A stretch of 64,000 bases of DNA. Source: Calycina herbarum (taxonomy: Eukaryota > Ascomycota > Leotiomycetes > Helotiales > Pezizellaceae). Under the pieces are notes generated by a model. That model was not told where the DNA came from. It ran no database searches and saw only the letters and a list, made by a program, of their open reading frames with translations. The stretch lies in NCBI GenBank assembly GCA_001414485.1, contig LLEY01000045.1:310001-374000 (forward strand), given 5' to 3'. Positions within the stretch are counted from its first letter, which is position 1. Each line of letters starts with the position of its first letter. Both the position numbers and the translations under genes were made by a program. Below, one piece after another: positions 23,484-34,623 of the stretch.

Positions 23484-24575
23484 CTGTGCTTCTGGGTGGG
23501 CATTTCTTTAGGCTTGTCCGGGGGCTGTAGACATTATTGGAATATGGTATATGGATTGTTTCGGTAATGGAAGGAGGCATTTTTGGGAGCATGATTTCTG
23601 CCCTGTTTTTTTACTTGTTGTTTTGGGGAGAGTTGAGGGAATATTGATGTATTTCAGGGTTTTGAGGAACTAGAATAATGAGATGAGTAAGGTTAATAAT
23701 TTTTCGACTGATTCAACTCGATAGACACCCTCTGAGTTCATGTTGAAAAAGTTGATTGTTTGGAGTATGTTCAATTCTTATAATTCTCTAGCCGATCTCT
23801 CACTCTTCTTCAAATGTCTCTAGTGTCTAAACTGATATAAAACAAATGTACTTTTACATACCCTCAAAGACAAGAAACTTTTCCATTTGCGTAAACCTCA
23901 TTAACACAGAACCATTGTCCTGCAAATCATGGTGAACGGAAACTATCGAGGCAAAAGCAGGTAAATAACATACAGGCTTGTTATCTCTTCTTGTTTTGAA
24001 ACTATCTTTCTTTGTGGTTGTGGGTACAACCGTATGTTATTTGATCCATATTAAAGAGTTATAGAATAAAAAAACGACCATTTACCATTTAGTAATAACG
24101 GAGAATCAAACTATTCAAGCGAAAAAGAGGGCCCAAATGACAGAGATCTAGATCATCATTTTCCATCCTCGTTCTGAAAATCTTTTTTTTTCCTCAGGTG
24201 GGTGGTAATACCTTTTAGTGGGTGGACTTGTATCAAGAAGCAGGTGAGCTGTGGCGTATGATAAAGGCAAAGCGTTGCTCACATTAGTATTGTTCTTGTA
24301 GATCTTGAATAATTGAGACGTCGAGAGATAGCTAGTAAGCTATAGCTGTCATAGGTTGAGAGTTATACTGTTATTAAGGTTTTTTGTTATTTCTAACGCA
24401 CAGGCATTATATAAAAAGTGGAACCAAACCAAACCACCTTTTTAAAGCTTAAATCGCAACAGACTGTATATAAGATTACATAAAATACTCATACTTTACT
24501 ATTTATGACAAATTGAATCCATAAGATAGACTGTTGAGTTTGAATGTAAATAACTAGTAACTAAAAGTCTACTCA
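23484..24575. other. AT-rich 1.1-kb intergenic region
   Basis: Convergent 3' flanks of the surface-protein gene and the F-box gene. Strongly AT-rich, no open frame of note, no repeat recognised. Confidence 0.45.
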
Positions 24576-25983
24576 TCATTTTTCGGGCGCCTTCCCTGGA
24601 AGAAAGTATTCTCTTGCTGCCTCGAACGATTCAAAAGTCTCAAACTTTTTTGGTTTAAATGGTTTATTTTTCTCAGCTTTCTCAGCAATTTCCCTGTCAC
24701 GAATATCCCAATTTATTTTACTCTCGTCCTCGAAAGACCACCAGCCTCTCTCCCCTTGATTGTAAATCTTTTCACGACGATCAAGGGAAACCCGATCCTT
24801 CTGATATTCTCTAGGATCGTGAGCCATCTCAGAAATGGATTCGGGCGGTTCCCAATCATCGTGAAGAAATCCCATATTATCAAGAGTTACCCTATCCCAC
24901 ATAACGTAGCCCCATCTACGCTGCGAAAGTTCGTATTCGCCATTCACAAAATTTGCTTCAGAAGATTGTTCATGTTGGGAGAACCATGCATCATAGGGAC
25001 CTGTATCAGGATCTTGAAGGTAAGGTTTGGGAAGACTGGCGAGCTCCTTCTCATTATAGTGTGTCAAACGGCGTCTATTGGTGTTGGAATTCGACCCATC
25101 TAATGCCGCTGGTAAAAAGATCAAACGATTAAGACCTGGATTGTACTCTGTACAAAATAGCGGATACTTTTCCTCGTATCCTTTCGCTTTTATAATGGAG
25201 ATCACGCTGTCAATTCCACGAGATAGAATGGGCAGAACATAGAAGTTGGGTTCCGAGGGTTCGGCATAGTCGACCCAGAACATACCTCATTCTACATCAT
25301 GCTCAACAAGGTCGTTGAAATCTAAGAGAATCAGTAATTGCCTTGACATTACCTCGAAGGGTTAACATGTACTTACCTGGAATCAGAAGCCGATATAAAT
25401 AATCATGAACGCAGGCGAGCTGTTCATTTTCCCATGGAGAGAAATTGGAGAAAAAGGCATCTCTTTGTTCTTCGACAGACATCAAGGGGTTGTTTGGACC
25501 GCCGAAGATGTTGTAGTACATTTCGAACCTGTAGAATGCGCGTTGAAATCGATTGAGCTCGATTTTCGAAACTGTAGTGCCGACAACCGAAGAGGCTTCC
25601 GAAGAAAAGTTGGTTGCAAGTTGTGTGATTTGGTGGTATAGTCGAGAAACTGCAACGCCATCAGCGATACTCCAGTTGTGGTTTGGTATTTTTCGTTCGT
25701 TGAGAGTCTCGCTCAAGAACTTTTGCGCAGTTGATTTCGTCCAGGTTGATTTGGAAGACTGAAGTACGGCAATTGCCTCCGGGAGGATCTCGTTGCCCAG
25801 TTCTCGAGATAAAACCCGAGGAACAATTGTTGGTTGAGCTTCGGTGGAAGTTTTATAAATCTTGGTACATGAACAAGTTATTGCAATCAGGCTTCGGATA
25901 TCGGTCAGGGAACCCAGAATTTCTAGCATCATTTCGCTTGGAAGGTTTTCGAAAGTAGACGGATGAACTTCGGACGATGGCAT
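24576..25983 (-). CDS. F-box protein, with in-frame TGA at 25287-25289
   Basis: Exon 1 (25377-25983) begins MPSSEVHPSTFENLPSEMML, an F-box (ENLPSEMMLEIL...LIAITCSC) that would dock to Skp1 in an SCF ubiquitin ligase. It ends at a perfect GTAAGT donor. The best acceptor (CTCTTAG) opens exon 2 at 25321 in frame: DFNDLVEHDVE, then TGA, then GMFWVDYAEPSEPNF and a further ~235 residues ending GKAPEK at 24576. The stop sits where a Trp would fit, suggesting a one-base nonsense change. A weak acceptor ending TGAG just after it would bypass the stop and keep the frame. The downstream exon is otherwise uninterrupted, so decay is recent or the alternative site is used. Confidence 0.6.
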
Positions 25984-26794
25984 ATTGATGGTAGAGAGGG
26001 GTTTGGTAGATTTGGTATCTGAAACTTTGATCGTCACCTAGGTATGACTCTACAGTAGAATTTGCGGGGCTGAAGGGGAGGTCCCCGCCAGACAATTCAG
26101 CGATCGCTTTGTTTAAAAAAACACCTTCTTTCCTTTATGTGCAAGACAAAAATATCCCGGAGGCCGGAAAAAGGCATCAAACACAAGGCCGGATCGGGAA
26201 AGTTGCAGGGAGCTCATAGTGCAGCGCCCAAGGCCCATTGGCTAACTTCTATTTCCCCCAGTGATATGATTACCATCTACTTGGGTCCTCGATTGTTCGT
26301 CAGATTTCCCTCTTATTTGGGTATGTCTGGTCGCTTCCAAAGAACAGTCCATGTATGATGTACTCCCTTTGTTGTTTTCTCAAATCAATTCCTGCATGTT
26401 TCATCTCGTAACTCGACGGCTACCTATTCTGAACCATACTTCCAGATCATGTAACCACTTTCATTGATTCCAATGTTATTGTTCATAGCTTGTTGGCAGT
26501 CTCAGCCTTTGAAGCAAGTCCGCGCTTTGTTTTTCGTCGCGATGAAGGTTTGCGCTTGACCGTTGGACAGTGGGACGCAGTCTCAGAGGTCTCAAATCTT
26601 ACTTGACTACGCATGAGGTACAAGATAGGTATATATATATCAGCTTTTTCCCAAGTTGCCATCAGTGTGCCATAAATTCCAAGTACAGTCTTTTCTTTTG
26701 TTGCTTTTATTTTTTCCTCTTCATTCTTAGCACACTCAATTTTTTGCCCTTTCTGGTTCTCGCAAATTCCAACTATATATCCTACTCTGACACC
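25984..26794. other. Divergent intergenic region
   Basis: Separates the F-box gene and the orphan gene. A TATATATATAT run at 26630-26640 lies about 155 bases before the orphan gene ATG. Confidence 0.45.
26630..26640 (+). promoter_or_regulatory. TATA-like run
   Basis: Alternating TA tract about 155 bases upstream of the ATG at 26795. Position fits a fungal TATA element; not proven. Confidence 0.35.
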
Positions 26795-27614
26795 ATGGTC
26801 AATTTATTCAGTATAACCAAAAGAGATGGGGTTGACAAAAGAAATGGGATTGATCATGACAAGCCTAAAGAAAATTGCAGAAAGACCACCTTTCCGAGAC
26901 CATCAGAACCAAGTGCAGCCAAGTAAGTCAATTTAATTCTCGCTGCCAATCTGTCATAACACAATGTCGGGTTCTTGCCAACATTGTCTTCAAATCTATA
27001 TTAATACTCGAGGACAGTATAAATTACACAACAGGAGTTCCAACTGGGAGACATGGAAACATAAATGGCACAGGAGAGGCTCCCGCAAAACCCGCAGGTA
27101 AACAAACACCAAAGAAAGCCAAAACCGCCATACTATGCATATTGTAGCCCACTATGACCCATTTCGAGATTCTGTGGGGGAAGGGAAGGAGCACCAGAAG
27201 GAACTCCCATGCACGCGGCAGCTAAGAAATACAAAGCTTCAGACGACAGAGCTGTTCAACTCCACAATGAGTACAAAGCCCACAAAGCCACCGGAAATTC
27301 GACGATTATAGCAGATAGCGATAACACAGGACCAGGATATCTAAAGGATACTCGAGAATGGCAGGCTGCAGCGGCAGATCAGGCGAAAGAAATTTCTGAT
27401 ATGACTGCAACGTGGGTTGGACTTCAATCCCCCTTGTTGTTTTGAAGCTGACTTTCATAGTGCTGTTTCTGAGCGAAAAGAAATGGCAAAGGATTATGTT
27501 GGCTACGACCGTCATAAAGGCGCGAAAGGGCATAGAGAACGAATCGAGACTCTTGAAGTAAAACAGGCTGTGTTTGAAAAGAGATATATAGAACATAGGG
27601 ACTGGGATACGTAG
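26795..27614 (+). CDS. Four-exon orphan gene, charged 194-aa protein
   Basis: No family recognised. Spliced model: 26795-26922, 27018-27097, 27189-27411 and 27461-27614, in frame throughout. The ends are MVNLFSITKRDGVDKRNG and KRYIEHRDWDT. Introns are 95, 91 and 49 nt. The first donor is GTAAGT; the second acceptor (GGGAAG) and third donor (GTGGGT) are weaker. The protein is hydrophilic, rich in Lys, Ala, Glu and Thr, with likely helical stretches in the second half (EWQAAAADQAKEISDM, RIETLEVKQAVFEKRY) and no signal peptide or TM segment. The frame agreement of all four exons is the main evidence. Confidence 0.55.
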
Positions 27615-28203
27615 GTTGGGGGGGAAGCTGCCTGTAATTTTCTTCTTTCTTCTTTGGCGTTTGGCGTTGGGTGTTGGGTGTTTGGCTACTGTTCAATGAC
27701 TACCTACTATAGAATATTATTGTTCTGTTCTCTCAACTTCTTTCTCAATATTACTTACTATCAAATCTTCCCTCTACCATGAAAAAGAGTAAATGACGCA
27801 TATGAGTTATCCCTATCTCAACAATAGCTCGCGTTGTTACAACTTTTTAGGATAATTTGAAACGTTATCTCAACTATTCAGCAGAATAGAAAATATCAAC
27901 CTGGAAACTTGAACATTCGACTTCAATTGTTCTGAACATACTTGAATTCAACTATAGAGTTGGAATATCGAGAAAACTTCGAGAATAAAAGCCGCTGCCG
28001 CTTTTCTGTGGTGGATTTTCTTGTCTACCCGGAACCCCACCAATCACTGCTCGCTTATTTTTAGAATTTGTGTAGCCGCCTTCCGCCGTGGCCTCAAAAA
28101 GATAAGCTCCACCACAGACAACTTCCTCCTCTCTACCTCTCGGATTCTTACATATTTTGAAATGTTATAGCATCTCCAACATATACAATCGATTACGCGA
28201 ACC
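27615..28203. other. Intergenic, upstream of the HET gene
   Basis: AT-rich; no gene or repeat seen. Confidence 0.4.
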
Positions 28204-30225
28204 ATGCTTTGTGACCTTTGCGCCAACCTCGACCTAGATCAGGCCTCTTCTCGTAAAGGCTACACGCACCATAGCAGTTTTAAAGCGCTCCTTGTATCGG
28301 CTCAAAATGGATGCGAGTTTTGTGATATCATTGTGAACTCAAGCCAGCAAGATAATGATGCTATCTTGCATATGGAGCAAGAATTTCAAAATACCGAAAT
28401 AGCCTGCAAATTTGTCCACGACTCGAGCTTGTTATTTGCTCAAAAGGGTGTGTTTGGTATAGGGGGTCTTTATTCAACAATTTCTGTTTTTGTGCCAACC
28501 GGTATGAATAATTTCACAGAACCCCAACTTTTTGACAACTTAATTTACTTTATGCTAGATTCTCCAGCTGCGTTTCTAGTAGGGGGACGGCCTGTGTGTC
28601 CTACCTCGGCTTCGGAGTCCTGCTTTGGGCTTGTCTCCGCATGGTTGCAGCGATGTTTATCAACACATCAAATTTGTTCTCACAATATTCAAAACGCTCT
28701 TCCCACAAGAGTTATTGATGTAGGTCAACCCAATACAAATCAGGAACCACACCTTTTAGTAAGCGAAGGCCGTCATGGAGACTGGGTAACTTTAAGTCAC
28801 TGCTGGGGCACTACTTCTCAGCCACTGCGAACAACTACCGATAACCTTGAAGAGCATCGCAGGGGTCTACCTGTATCGGAACTTCCTTTAACTTTCAGAG
28901 ATGCTATAACAATAACTCGACAACTTGGCTATCGTTATATCTGGATCGACTCCATCTGCATTCTCCAGAATTCTGGTGAAGATTGGCTCTTTGAATCAAC
29001 ACGAATGCAATACGTGTATAAGAATGCCATATTCAATATTGCCGCAGAGGCATCTCGAGGTCCCAAAGATGGGATTTTCGATTCTGCAAATGGATTAAGA
29101 AAGGTTGCAGTCAGTTCAGTGGAGATACCATATGTTATGCCTCAGAAAGATCTAAAAGGCACTATGTTTGTTCGGAAAAACACCCCCCTTCGGGGGGACA
29201 GGTTCCTTCTCGGACCTTTGAGTGAGCGAGCTTGGGTTTTACAAGAAACAATTCTATCCCCGCGGATTATTCGATACTCCAAGGAGCAACTGACTTGGAC
29301 TTGCCTTTCTACACATTGCAACGAACAATTCCCGACAACTCATACTTATTATCAGCATCCTCTTCAATCTACCAGCAACAGAGAGATTGAGGGAGTTCTT
29401 GGACAGGTTGGGAGGAAAGACGAAGGCCGTCGGCTACTTACTTGGTGGTATCAAACTGTTAATGATTTTTGTCACCGCAAACTTACCTACATGTCTGACA
29501 AATTTCAAGCAATTTCTGCTGTTGCGCTGGGAGTCCAAATTCAAACTGGCTACCAATATAAAGCTGGAATTTGGCTGCAGAATGTACATAGAGGGCTCCT
29601 CTGGTCAGCGTCTGAAAGAGGCGAGCGTACATCCGAATATATTGCTCCTTCCTGGAGCTGGGCATCCCTCAAATTCACAAACGATTTGCGGCAAACTGGT
29701 CCATACTCTATCCGCACCGGTCGCGGGAGAATGGAGGAGGAGGCTTTAGTTGAAAAAATTCATCTTTTGTACAAGAGTGCCGACGATGAATTTGGGCAAT
29801 TATCATCAGGTTACGCGATTATACGAGGGCAATGGCGCGGTTTTGGCCATTGGCAAGATATGCCTCCGCCGCATTTTAACAGCGGCGGTAAAGAAAGTAT
29901 TCTTCATAGCGCTAAACATACGGCAAGTACGATGGTTCCGGTTGGGATAGCACTCCCAGGGCAAATCGTTTGCTCTCTTGACTGTGCTCTTGAATCTCAG
30001 GGGGCAAAACTCCACCTTTCGTCTAAAGAAATTATATACATGAAGATCGCGCGAATCTTTGGTGCATACGACATCGGAGTTAGATCTACAGGTATCGTTC
30101 ATGGGCTGATACTTGAGAAAGTTGAAGGAAACAGCGATGAGTTCCAACGAATTGGCATTGCGCAGATACCAGGCGATTTCGGGATGACTGAAGGGTGGCC
30201 TACTCGAACAGTCAAGATTATTTGA
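28204..30225 (+). CDS. HET-domain protein (heterokaryon incompatibility type)
   Basis: Single exon, 673 aa, intact. HET domains trigger programmed cell death on allorecognition in filamentous ascomycetes, and they exist in large families of mostly unknown specificity. N-terminus has the paired-Cys region typical of the class (LCDLCANLD, ALLVSAQNGCEFCDIIV). The HET domain spans about 188-350: HGDWVTLSHCWGTT, LPLTFRDAITITRQLGYRYI, WIDSICILQNSGEDW, and YKNAIFNIAAEAS. The C-terminal half carries the usual conserved segment SEYIAPSWSWASL near 480 and has no NACHT, ankyrin or WD repeats. It is therefore the stand-alone type. The ATG at 28204 is the first in frame. Confidence 0.9.
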   Translation: MLCDLCANLDLDQASSRKGYTHHSSFKALLVSAQNGCEFCDIIVNSSQQDNDAILHMEQEFQNTEIACKFVHDSSLLFAQKGVFGIGGLYSTISVFVPTGMNNFTEPQLFDNLIYFMLDSPAAFLVGGRPVCPTSASESCFGLVSAWLQRCLSTHQICSHNIQNALPTRVIDVGQPNTNQEPHLLVSEGRHGDWVTLSHCWGTTSQPLRTTTDNLEEHRRGLPVSELPLTFRDAITITRQLGYRYIWIDSICILQNSGEDWLFESTRMQYVYKNAIFNIAAEASRGPKDGIFDSANGLRKVAVSSVEIPYVMPQKDLKGTMFVRKNTPLRGDRFLLGPLSERAWVLQETILSPRIIRYSKEQLTWTCLSTHCNEQFPTTHTYYQHPLQSTSNREIEGVLGQVGRKDEGRRLLTWWYQTVNDFCHRKLTYMSDKFQAISAVALGVQIQTGYQYKAGIWLQNVHRGLLWSASERGERTSEYIAPSWSWASLKFTNDLRQTGPYSIRTGRGRMEEEALVEKIHLLYKSADDEFGQLSSGYAIIRGQWRGFGHWQDMPPPHFNSGGKESILHSAKHTASTMVPVGIALPGQIVCSLDCALESQGAKLHLSSKEIIYMKIARIFGAYDIGVRSTGIVHGLILEKVEGNSDEFQRIGIAQIPGDFGMTEGWPTRTVKII

Positions 30226-31152
30226 GAAGGGGAGGACGAATCAATGAGGTAATCCCTTCGTCAGGCTTAACGGGTCATTCGGTGACGGCTTGAGCTTAGA
30301 TTTAGTTGAAGAGTGGTTCTTGTGGTAACGCTTTTGCGATTGTTTTCTTAACCATTAACTCGATATCACCTCTGGTTTCTTTCCCAAATAAAACCACAAC
30401 AGGTGAGACTTTACGCGGACTGTTGAGAAAGGAACGACTGGGTATTCGGGCACCATTTTCTTGCTCATTTCGTGTAACTGGAAAGTTCAAAGCTTTGAGA
30501 GATCTTAAGGATTCTATACTAGGCTCCTTTTCATCTCATTTGTCAAATACGCGTCAGATATAGGTATGCAATTGAGCGAAACCTTTTGCATACTCTCACT
30601 TCCCTACAACCAGCTCACAGATTGATATTTCTCCTCGAAACTACCTTGGATTGAAACTCAAGGATAGATATTCATCTAAGAAGTCGTGATTTGAATGTAA
30701 TCTATCAATGGCACTGTATGGTTCGCCCCGCTCCAGTCTGTTGAGTTTGCTTTGAGTCTATCTTCAATGGCTGGGTTCTTGGTATATTAATTCATAACTC
30801 TTCTTCTTAATATATCTAGTCATTTCTTCATATGAATTTTGTTCATGTGCTGTTTGAAGTGGATTATTTTAAACCCTTTGGTCATACTTCTGGATTTGCT
30901 AGAGTATGACTGCAGCAAAAGATAATTTATTTTGTCATTCTTATTACTATATAAACTGTTTTTTCCTTGTTGTGGTTGTAAGCACATACACCAGTGACTC
31001 GACACCGAATTTTCCCGGTAACACAGTCACGACATTAAACTTCAAATGTACTTAAGCGGTGGATAACTTCAGAAAATTTATTCCAGCAATTCAACTCACC
31101 TCTTTCACAATACGAACACCTTTACGACTCCTTTAAGAGTACTTCCATAAAA
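30226..31152. other. Intergenic AT-rich region
   Basis: No gene seen. Last ~150 bases are C/A-rich and form the likely leader of the methyltransferase gene. Confidence 0.4.
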
Positions 31153-31827
31153 ATGCCCTCAGAAACGACTCCCGCGGACCTCAAAGCCCGCATGAAAGCC
31201 TCCTACGACGCAATCGCACCAAAATACAACGAATGGACAACCTCCCACGCAGACAAGAAACTCAACTATCTAGACCAACTACTCAGTCACCTCCCCACCA
31301 AAACTACAACCCCAGTTTCGGTCCTCGAACTCGGATGCGGCTATGGACTCCCCGTAACCCAAAGACTCCTCTCCTACCCCCACTTTTCAGTCGTTGGAAA
31401 CGACCTCTCCAGCGCCCAACTTGCGCTTGCCCGCAAAAACCTCCCATCTGAGAAACTCACTCTGGCTGAGGGCGACATGTTAGCTCTCGACTTTCCCCCT
31501 GCAACTTTCGATGCTGTGGTTGGAATGTACTCTATTATCCATCTCCCACGTGAGGAACAAGTTTTGATGTTGAAAAAGATCGTGTTGTGGTTGAAACCGG
31601 GGGGATGGATGTTAGCGAATTTCGGAGCTGCAGAGACGAAGGCGATCGAGGCTCAGAATTGGTTGGGTGAGGAGAAGGGGTGGATGTACTGGAGTGGATG
31701 GGGTGCTGAGGGAACTTTGGAGAAGATTAGGGAGGCTGGGTTGGAGATTGTTGTTAAGGAGATTAAGATTGATGAGGATGAGGTTGCTGTTAAGTTCTTG
31801 TGGGTTCTGGCTAAGAAGAGTGAGTGA
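31153..31827 (+). CDS. Class I SAM-dependent methyltransferase
   Basis: Single exon, 224 aa, cytosolic (no signal or TM). Residues 16-28 (ASYDAIAPKYNEW) are the common N-terminal entry of the Methyltransf_11/25 families. Motif I is VLELGCGYGLPVTQ at ~57-70, an acidic residue ends the second strand (VVGNDLSS), AEGDMLALDFPPATFDAVV is motifs II/III, and LKPGGWMLANFG follows. Substrate unknown. Codon choice changes sharply: the first ~110 codons are C-ending, the rest G/T-ending. No cluster partners lie next to it. Confidence 0.85.
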   Translation: MPSETTPADLKARMKASYDAIAPKYNEWTTSHADKKLNYLDQLLSHLPTKTTTPVSVLELGCGYGLPVTQRLLSYPHFSVVGNDLSSAQLALARKNLPSEKLTLAEGDMLALDFPPATFDAVVGMYSIIHLPREEQVLMLKKIVLWLKPGGWMLANFGAAETKAIEAQNWLGEEKGWMYWSGWGAEGTLEKIREAGLEIVVKEIKIDEDEVAVKFLWVLAKKSE

Positions 31828-32117
31828 GAAAGAAAGGAAGGATTTATGGATGGAATCAACTTCTTTTCAGCGAATGGTTTGAGGGATTCATCTCCTCTTA
31901 GGGAAAATCCATGGTTTTGGGCGTTGAGGAATTAAGCTGGAATCATAGAAGTTAATCTATAATACTTGGGTGAGTAATCTGCAAACTAGACTTCCCGTTG
32001 TTCAATTGGGTCCAGATGCGAGGGGGTGGATCATGTGACCATGCCAAGCTTTTCATTGCCGCCTTGGCATATGAAACTATCCCTTGGCAACCATTTTTAG
32101 GCCAGGTTTCAGAGCAC

Positions 32118-32365
32118 GAGGTTCCACCAGGTGGTGCAGCTGGTTGGTGCTTAGGAATACCAACAACTCACCTAAGTAGTAAACAATTAGGGCAAACCCT
32201 AACTGATTTACTTAATTTTCTAGCTAGTACCCGACCAAAGATATTCTTTCTGGAAAGGGCAAAAAGTTGAAGTAAATAAAATAATTTTGTAGTGGTTTGG
32301 TGTTCTAAGCACGTACCATATCATAATCTGTCTCACGAACGGCTGCACCACCTGGTGGTTCCACC
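32118..32365. repeat. Diverged inverted repeat, ~250 bp
   Basis: CCACCAGGTGGTGCAGC occurs near 32126 and, as reverse complement, near 32340. A second matched block (GTGCTTAGGAATACCA against GTGCTTAGAACACCA) lies inside, offset by a ~20-base insertion. Both arms can encode the same short peptide (PPGGAA), so this could be an inverted copy of a gene fragment rather than a MITE. No target duplication found. Confidence 0.5.
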
Positions 32366-32732
32366 TTGAAGATATCAGCATCAGCAACAAACTCGCCCTA
32401 CCCGAGATCTCACGACATTCCATTTAAGGAGAAGAGGATTCACAACTTCATCAAACTCATTTCCCAGCATCAACGGTATTGCACAAACATGTGAGATCCC
32501 GCCCTGATTCTTTTAACGCCCAGACCCGTTATCTACCCCACTTTCTGGAGCCGTTGGTGCGGGCGCAGCCAATGGGGATCGCCAGCATGGAAGATGTGAC
32601 GCGTAACTCCTCACACCAACCAACATCTACGTAAGGTTGGGGGGACTTTTCCATTTTTAGCAAGGCGCTGAAGTTTGCTTGCTTGCTTGCGGAGATCAGG
32701 GCCTGTTGGTGTTTTGCTTTCCGGTTCTCTCT

Positions 32733-32740
32733 GATATATA
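32733..32740 (+). promoter_or_regulatory. TATA-like box
   Basis: GATATATAT about 65 bases upstream of the ATG at 32802, a plausible core promoter position. Confidence 0.35.
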
Positions 32741-32801
32741 TCCTGTTTTCCCCCTCTTTCTCTTCTTCAAAGCTACAATCAACACCATCAAATCTATCAC
32801 C

Positions 32802-33362
32802 ATGTTTTTCCCATCTCAAACCCCAGCTCTGACCCTGCTCGTCCTCACCAGACTTGCTTCCGCTGCAGGACAACAACAACAAGCAGCACTCCACGATCTC
32901 GAATCGTCCCAATCTTCATCTCAGGCTCCCATCAAGCAGCTAAAACCATGGAAGCTCACCTCAAAACCCGGAAAACTCACTCTCTTCCCAGACAGCACCA
33001 AGAAACCCGCGGCCCACGCCCAAAGACCAACATGCAACATCAAAACATTCCCCTCCGCACCTCTCAATCTGGAAACAGAAACTTGTCTATCAGGAAACTA
33101 TTATCTCTACCACAACCTACTTGTCGACGAGTATGCTGTTTGTAAAGATGGATCCTTGCCTGTTTTGATGTACTATAGTAGAAGCGGATGTGTCGGACTT
33201 CCTTCTTTTACTACGGCGGGAATGGACTTGGATGAGGTGGAGGGCACTTGTATGGCCAAGAACCCAAGCAAGTATTGGAGTTTGATTTTTAGGTGCGGGG
33301 AGGGGATGGAGGTTCAGGAGGGGGGCGAGAAGTATTTTGATGCTGTTCCCCCCACCGCGTGA
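32802..33362 (+). CDS. Secreted six-cysteine protein, unknown (candidate effector)
   Basis: Single exon, 186 aa. Residues 1-22 form a signal peptide (MFFPSQTPALTLLVLTRLASAA). A Gln/Ser/Lys-rich stretch to ~75 may be a propeptide, and the mature domain has six Cys at 78, 95, 114, 130, 150 and 165, suited to three disulfides. No TM or GPI signal. The start is chosen because it is the ATG that directly yields a signal peptide; the frame is open upstream but without a better start. Size, secretion and Cys content fit apoplastic effector candidates, but no known fold is recognised. Confidence 0.75.
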   Translation: MFFPSQTPALTLLVLTRLASAAGQQQQAALHDLESSQSSSQAPIKQLKPWKLTSKPGKLTLFPDSTKKPAAHAQRPTCNIKTFPSAPLNLETETCLSGNYYLYHNLLVDEYAVCKDGSLPVLMYYSRSGCVGLPSFTTAGMDLDEVEGTCMAKNPSKYWSLIFRCGEGMEVQEGGEKYFDAVPPTA

Positions 33363-34314
33363 GGGTGTCTTGTTTGACGGCATGATTTGCGGTTCTCGAG
33401 AAGATTACCGGGACCACGGGACGGGGAAGAGAATGAGTCTGGAGCGATTGAAGCAATACGCTTTTCTCCATCTCAGCAAGTCCTCTCGCAACCAACAGTA
33501 TTGCCCTGCCAAGTCCCAACCGACCGCCCGAAATCATCACGACTCCAACACACAACACCACCAGCGAAAGAACTCCTCACCAACAATCTCTCCACCATAT
33601 GTCCACATACGCGCCACCAAAGAACCACGCAAGCGACGGAGAATTGATTACGACAAAGTATATTTCTCACGAGCCATGAGCGTGTGCCAAGTCGCATAGG
33701 GCTGACGAGGAATCTGGCATATTCTCGGCATAATGGGGAGAAGTGGAAGGGATCAGGTGAAACTTGACACTCCACGTTGGGGTTTTACCAATGTCTAACT
33801 ATTGCTATCATCTGATGCTTGCATCAAACTTTGGATGGGGATGGATGATGGGTAATGGGTGATGGCGACTCCGAGTGTGTGGAGATGGGGAGGCGAGTTT
33901 TTAGTGAAGGATGACGCTTTGATGTTAAAGTTTTGTATTGGTACTTGTATCTTATTGTATCACGAAATCACCCGATAGGAGGAAGACTACTCCTGGGTCG
34001 GTAGCACTCGCCAAAAATCCTATTAAAACCTAGAAAATAAAAATACTCACCACGAATCTCACCATGCCCCATGCTTTCCAGTGTCACTAGATTTGTAGAA
34101 AAACACGTACTGCGATTGGAGATCCTTCCGGGTTCATTGTAGTCTCTGGAACTAAGTCCTTCATTGCCTCGTAAATGTCAATCCATTGCTCATGTCAGGT
34201 CGAGTTTACACAACTCCGTGTCTGCAACACGCAAGTCTCCGCCCCGAACACACAAACAGTTTGAAGATAGGTGACGATTTAGCGCCGCATCTAAGAAGCG
34301 CGAATTTATTATCC

Positions 34315-34530
34315 CATGTAAGTAAGCTCGTTTTCCGAGCAAGCCATTTTGCGAGTAAGCCATCAATTATTCCGCGATTATGTTATCACTATCTTTTTCC
34401 GAGTCAGGTGTCATTTTGTCAAAAAAAATCATTTCTGAGAGTAAGCTATCACTTTACGGGTAAGCTGTTACCATCTGAGTAAGTCACCACCATCGTTTTC
34501 CAAGTGAGCTGTCACTCTACGAGTAAGCTA
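34315..34530. repeat. Degenerate minisatellite, GAGTAAGCTATCA type
   Basis: At least seven imperfect copies of a unit resembling CGAGTAAGCTATCACT occur at irregular 15-60 base spacing, for example near 34318, 34349, 34436, 34456, 34473, 34499 and 34517. Confidence 0.6.
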
Positions 34531-34623
34531 TCATCAATTATCTTCTGAGCATTGGCGCCAGTCGTTCAACCATTTTGGCATTCTGTGACAAGACTCTGAA
34601 AAAAAAGGTCTCGACTGTTTTCA

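Larger units (their letters stand above)
31828..32801. other. Intergenic with diverged inverted repeat
   Basis: Contains an imperfect inverted repeat (32118-32150 against 32325-32365) and the promoter of the six-Cys secreted protein. Confidence 0.45.

Noticed and set aside
25287..25289. TGA read as selenocysteine in the F-box gene
   Set aside because: Ascomycete fungi lack the selenocysteine machinery; a Trp-codon mutation or an alternative splice site is simpler.
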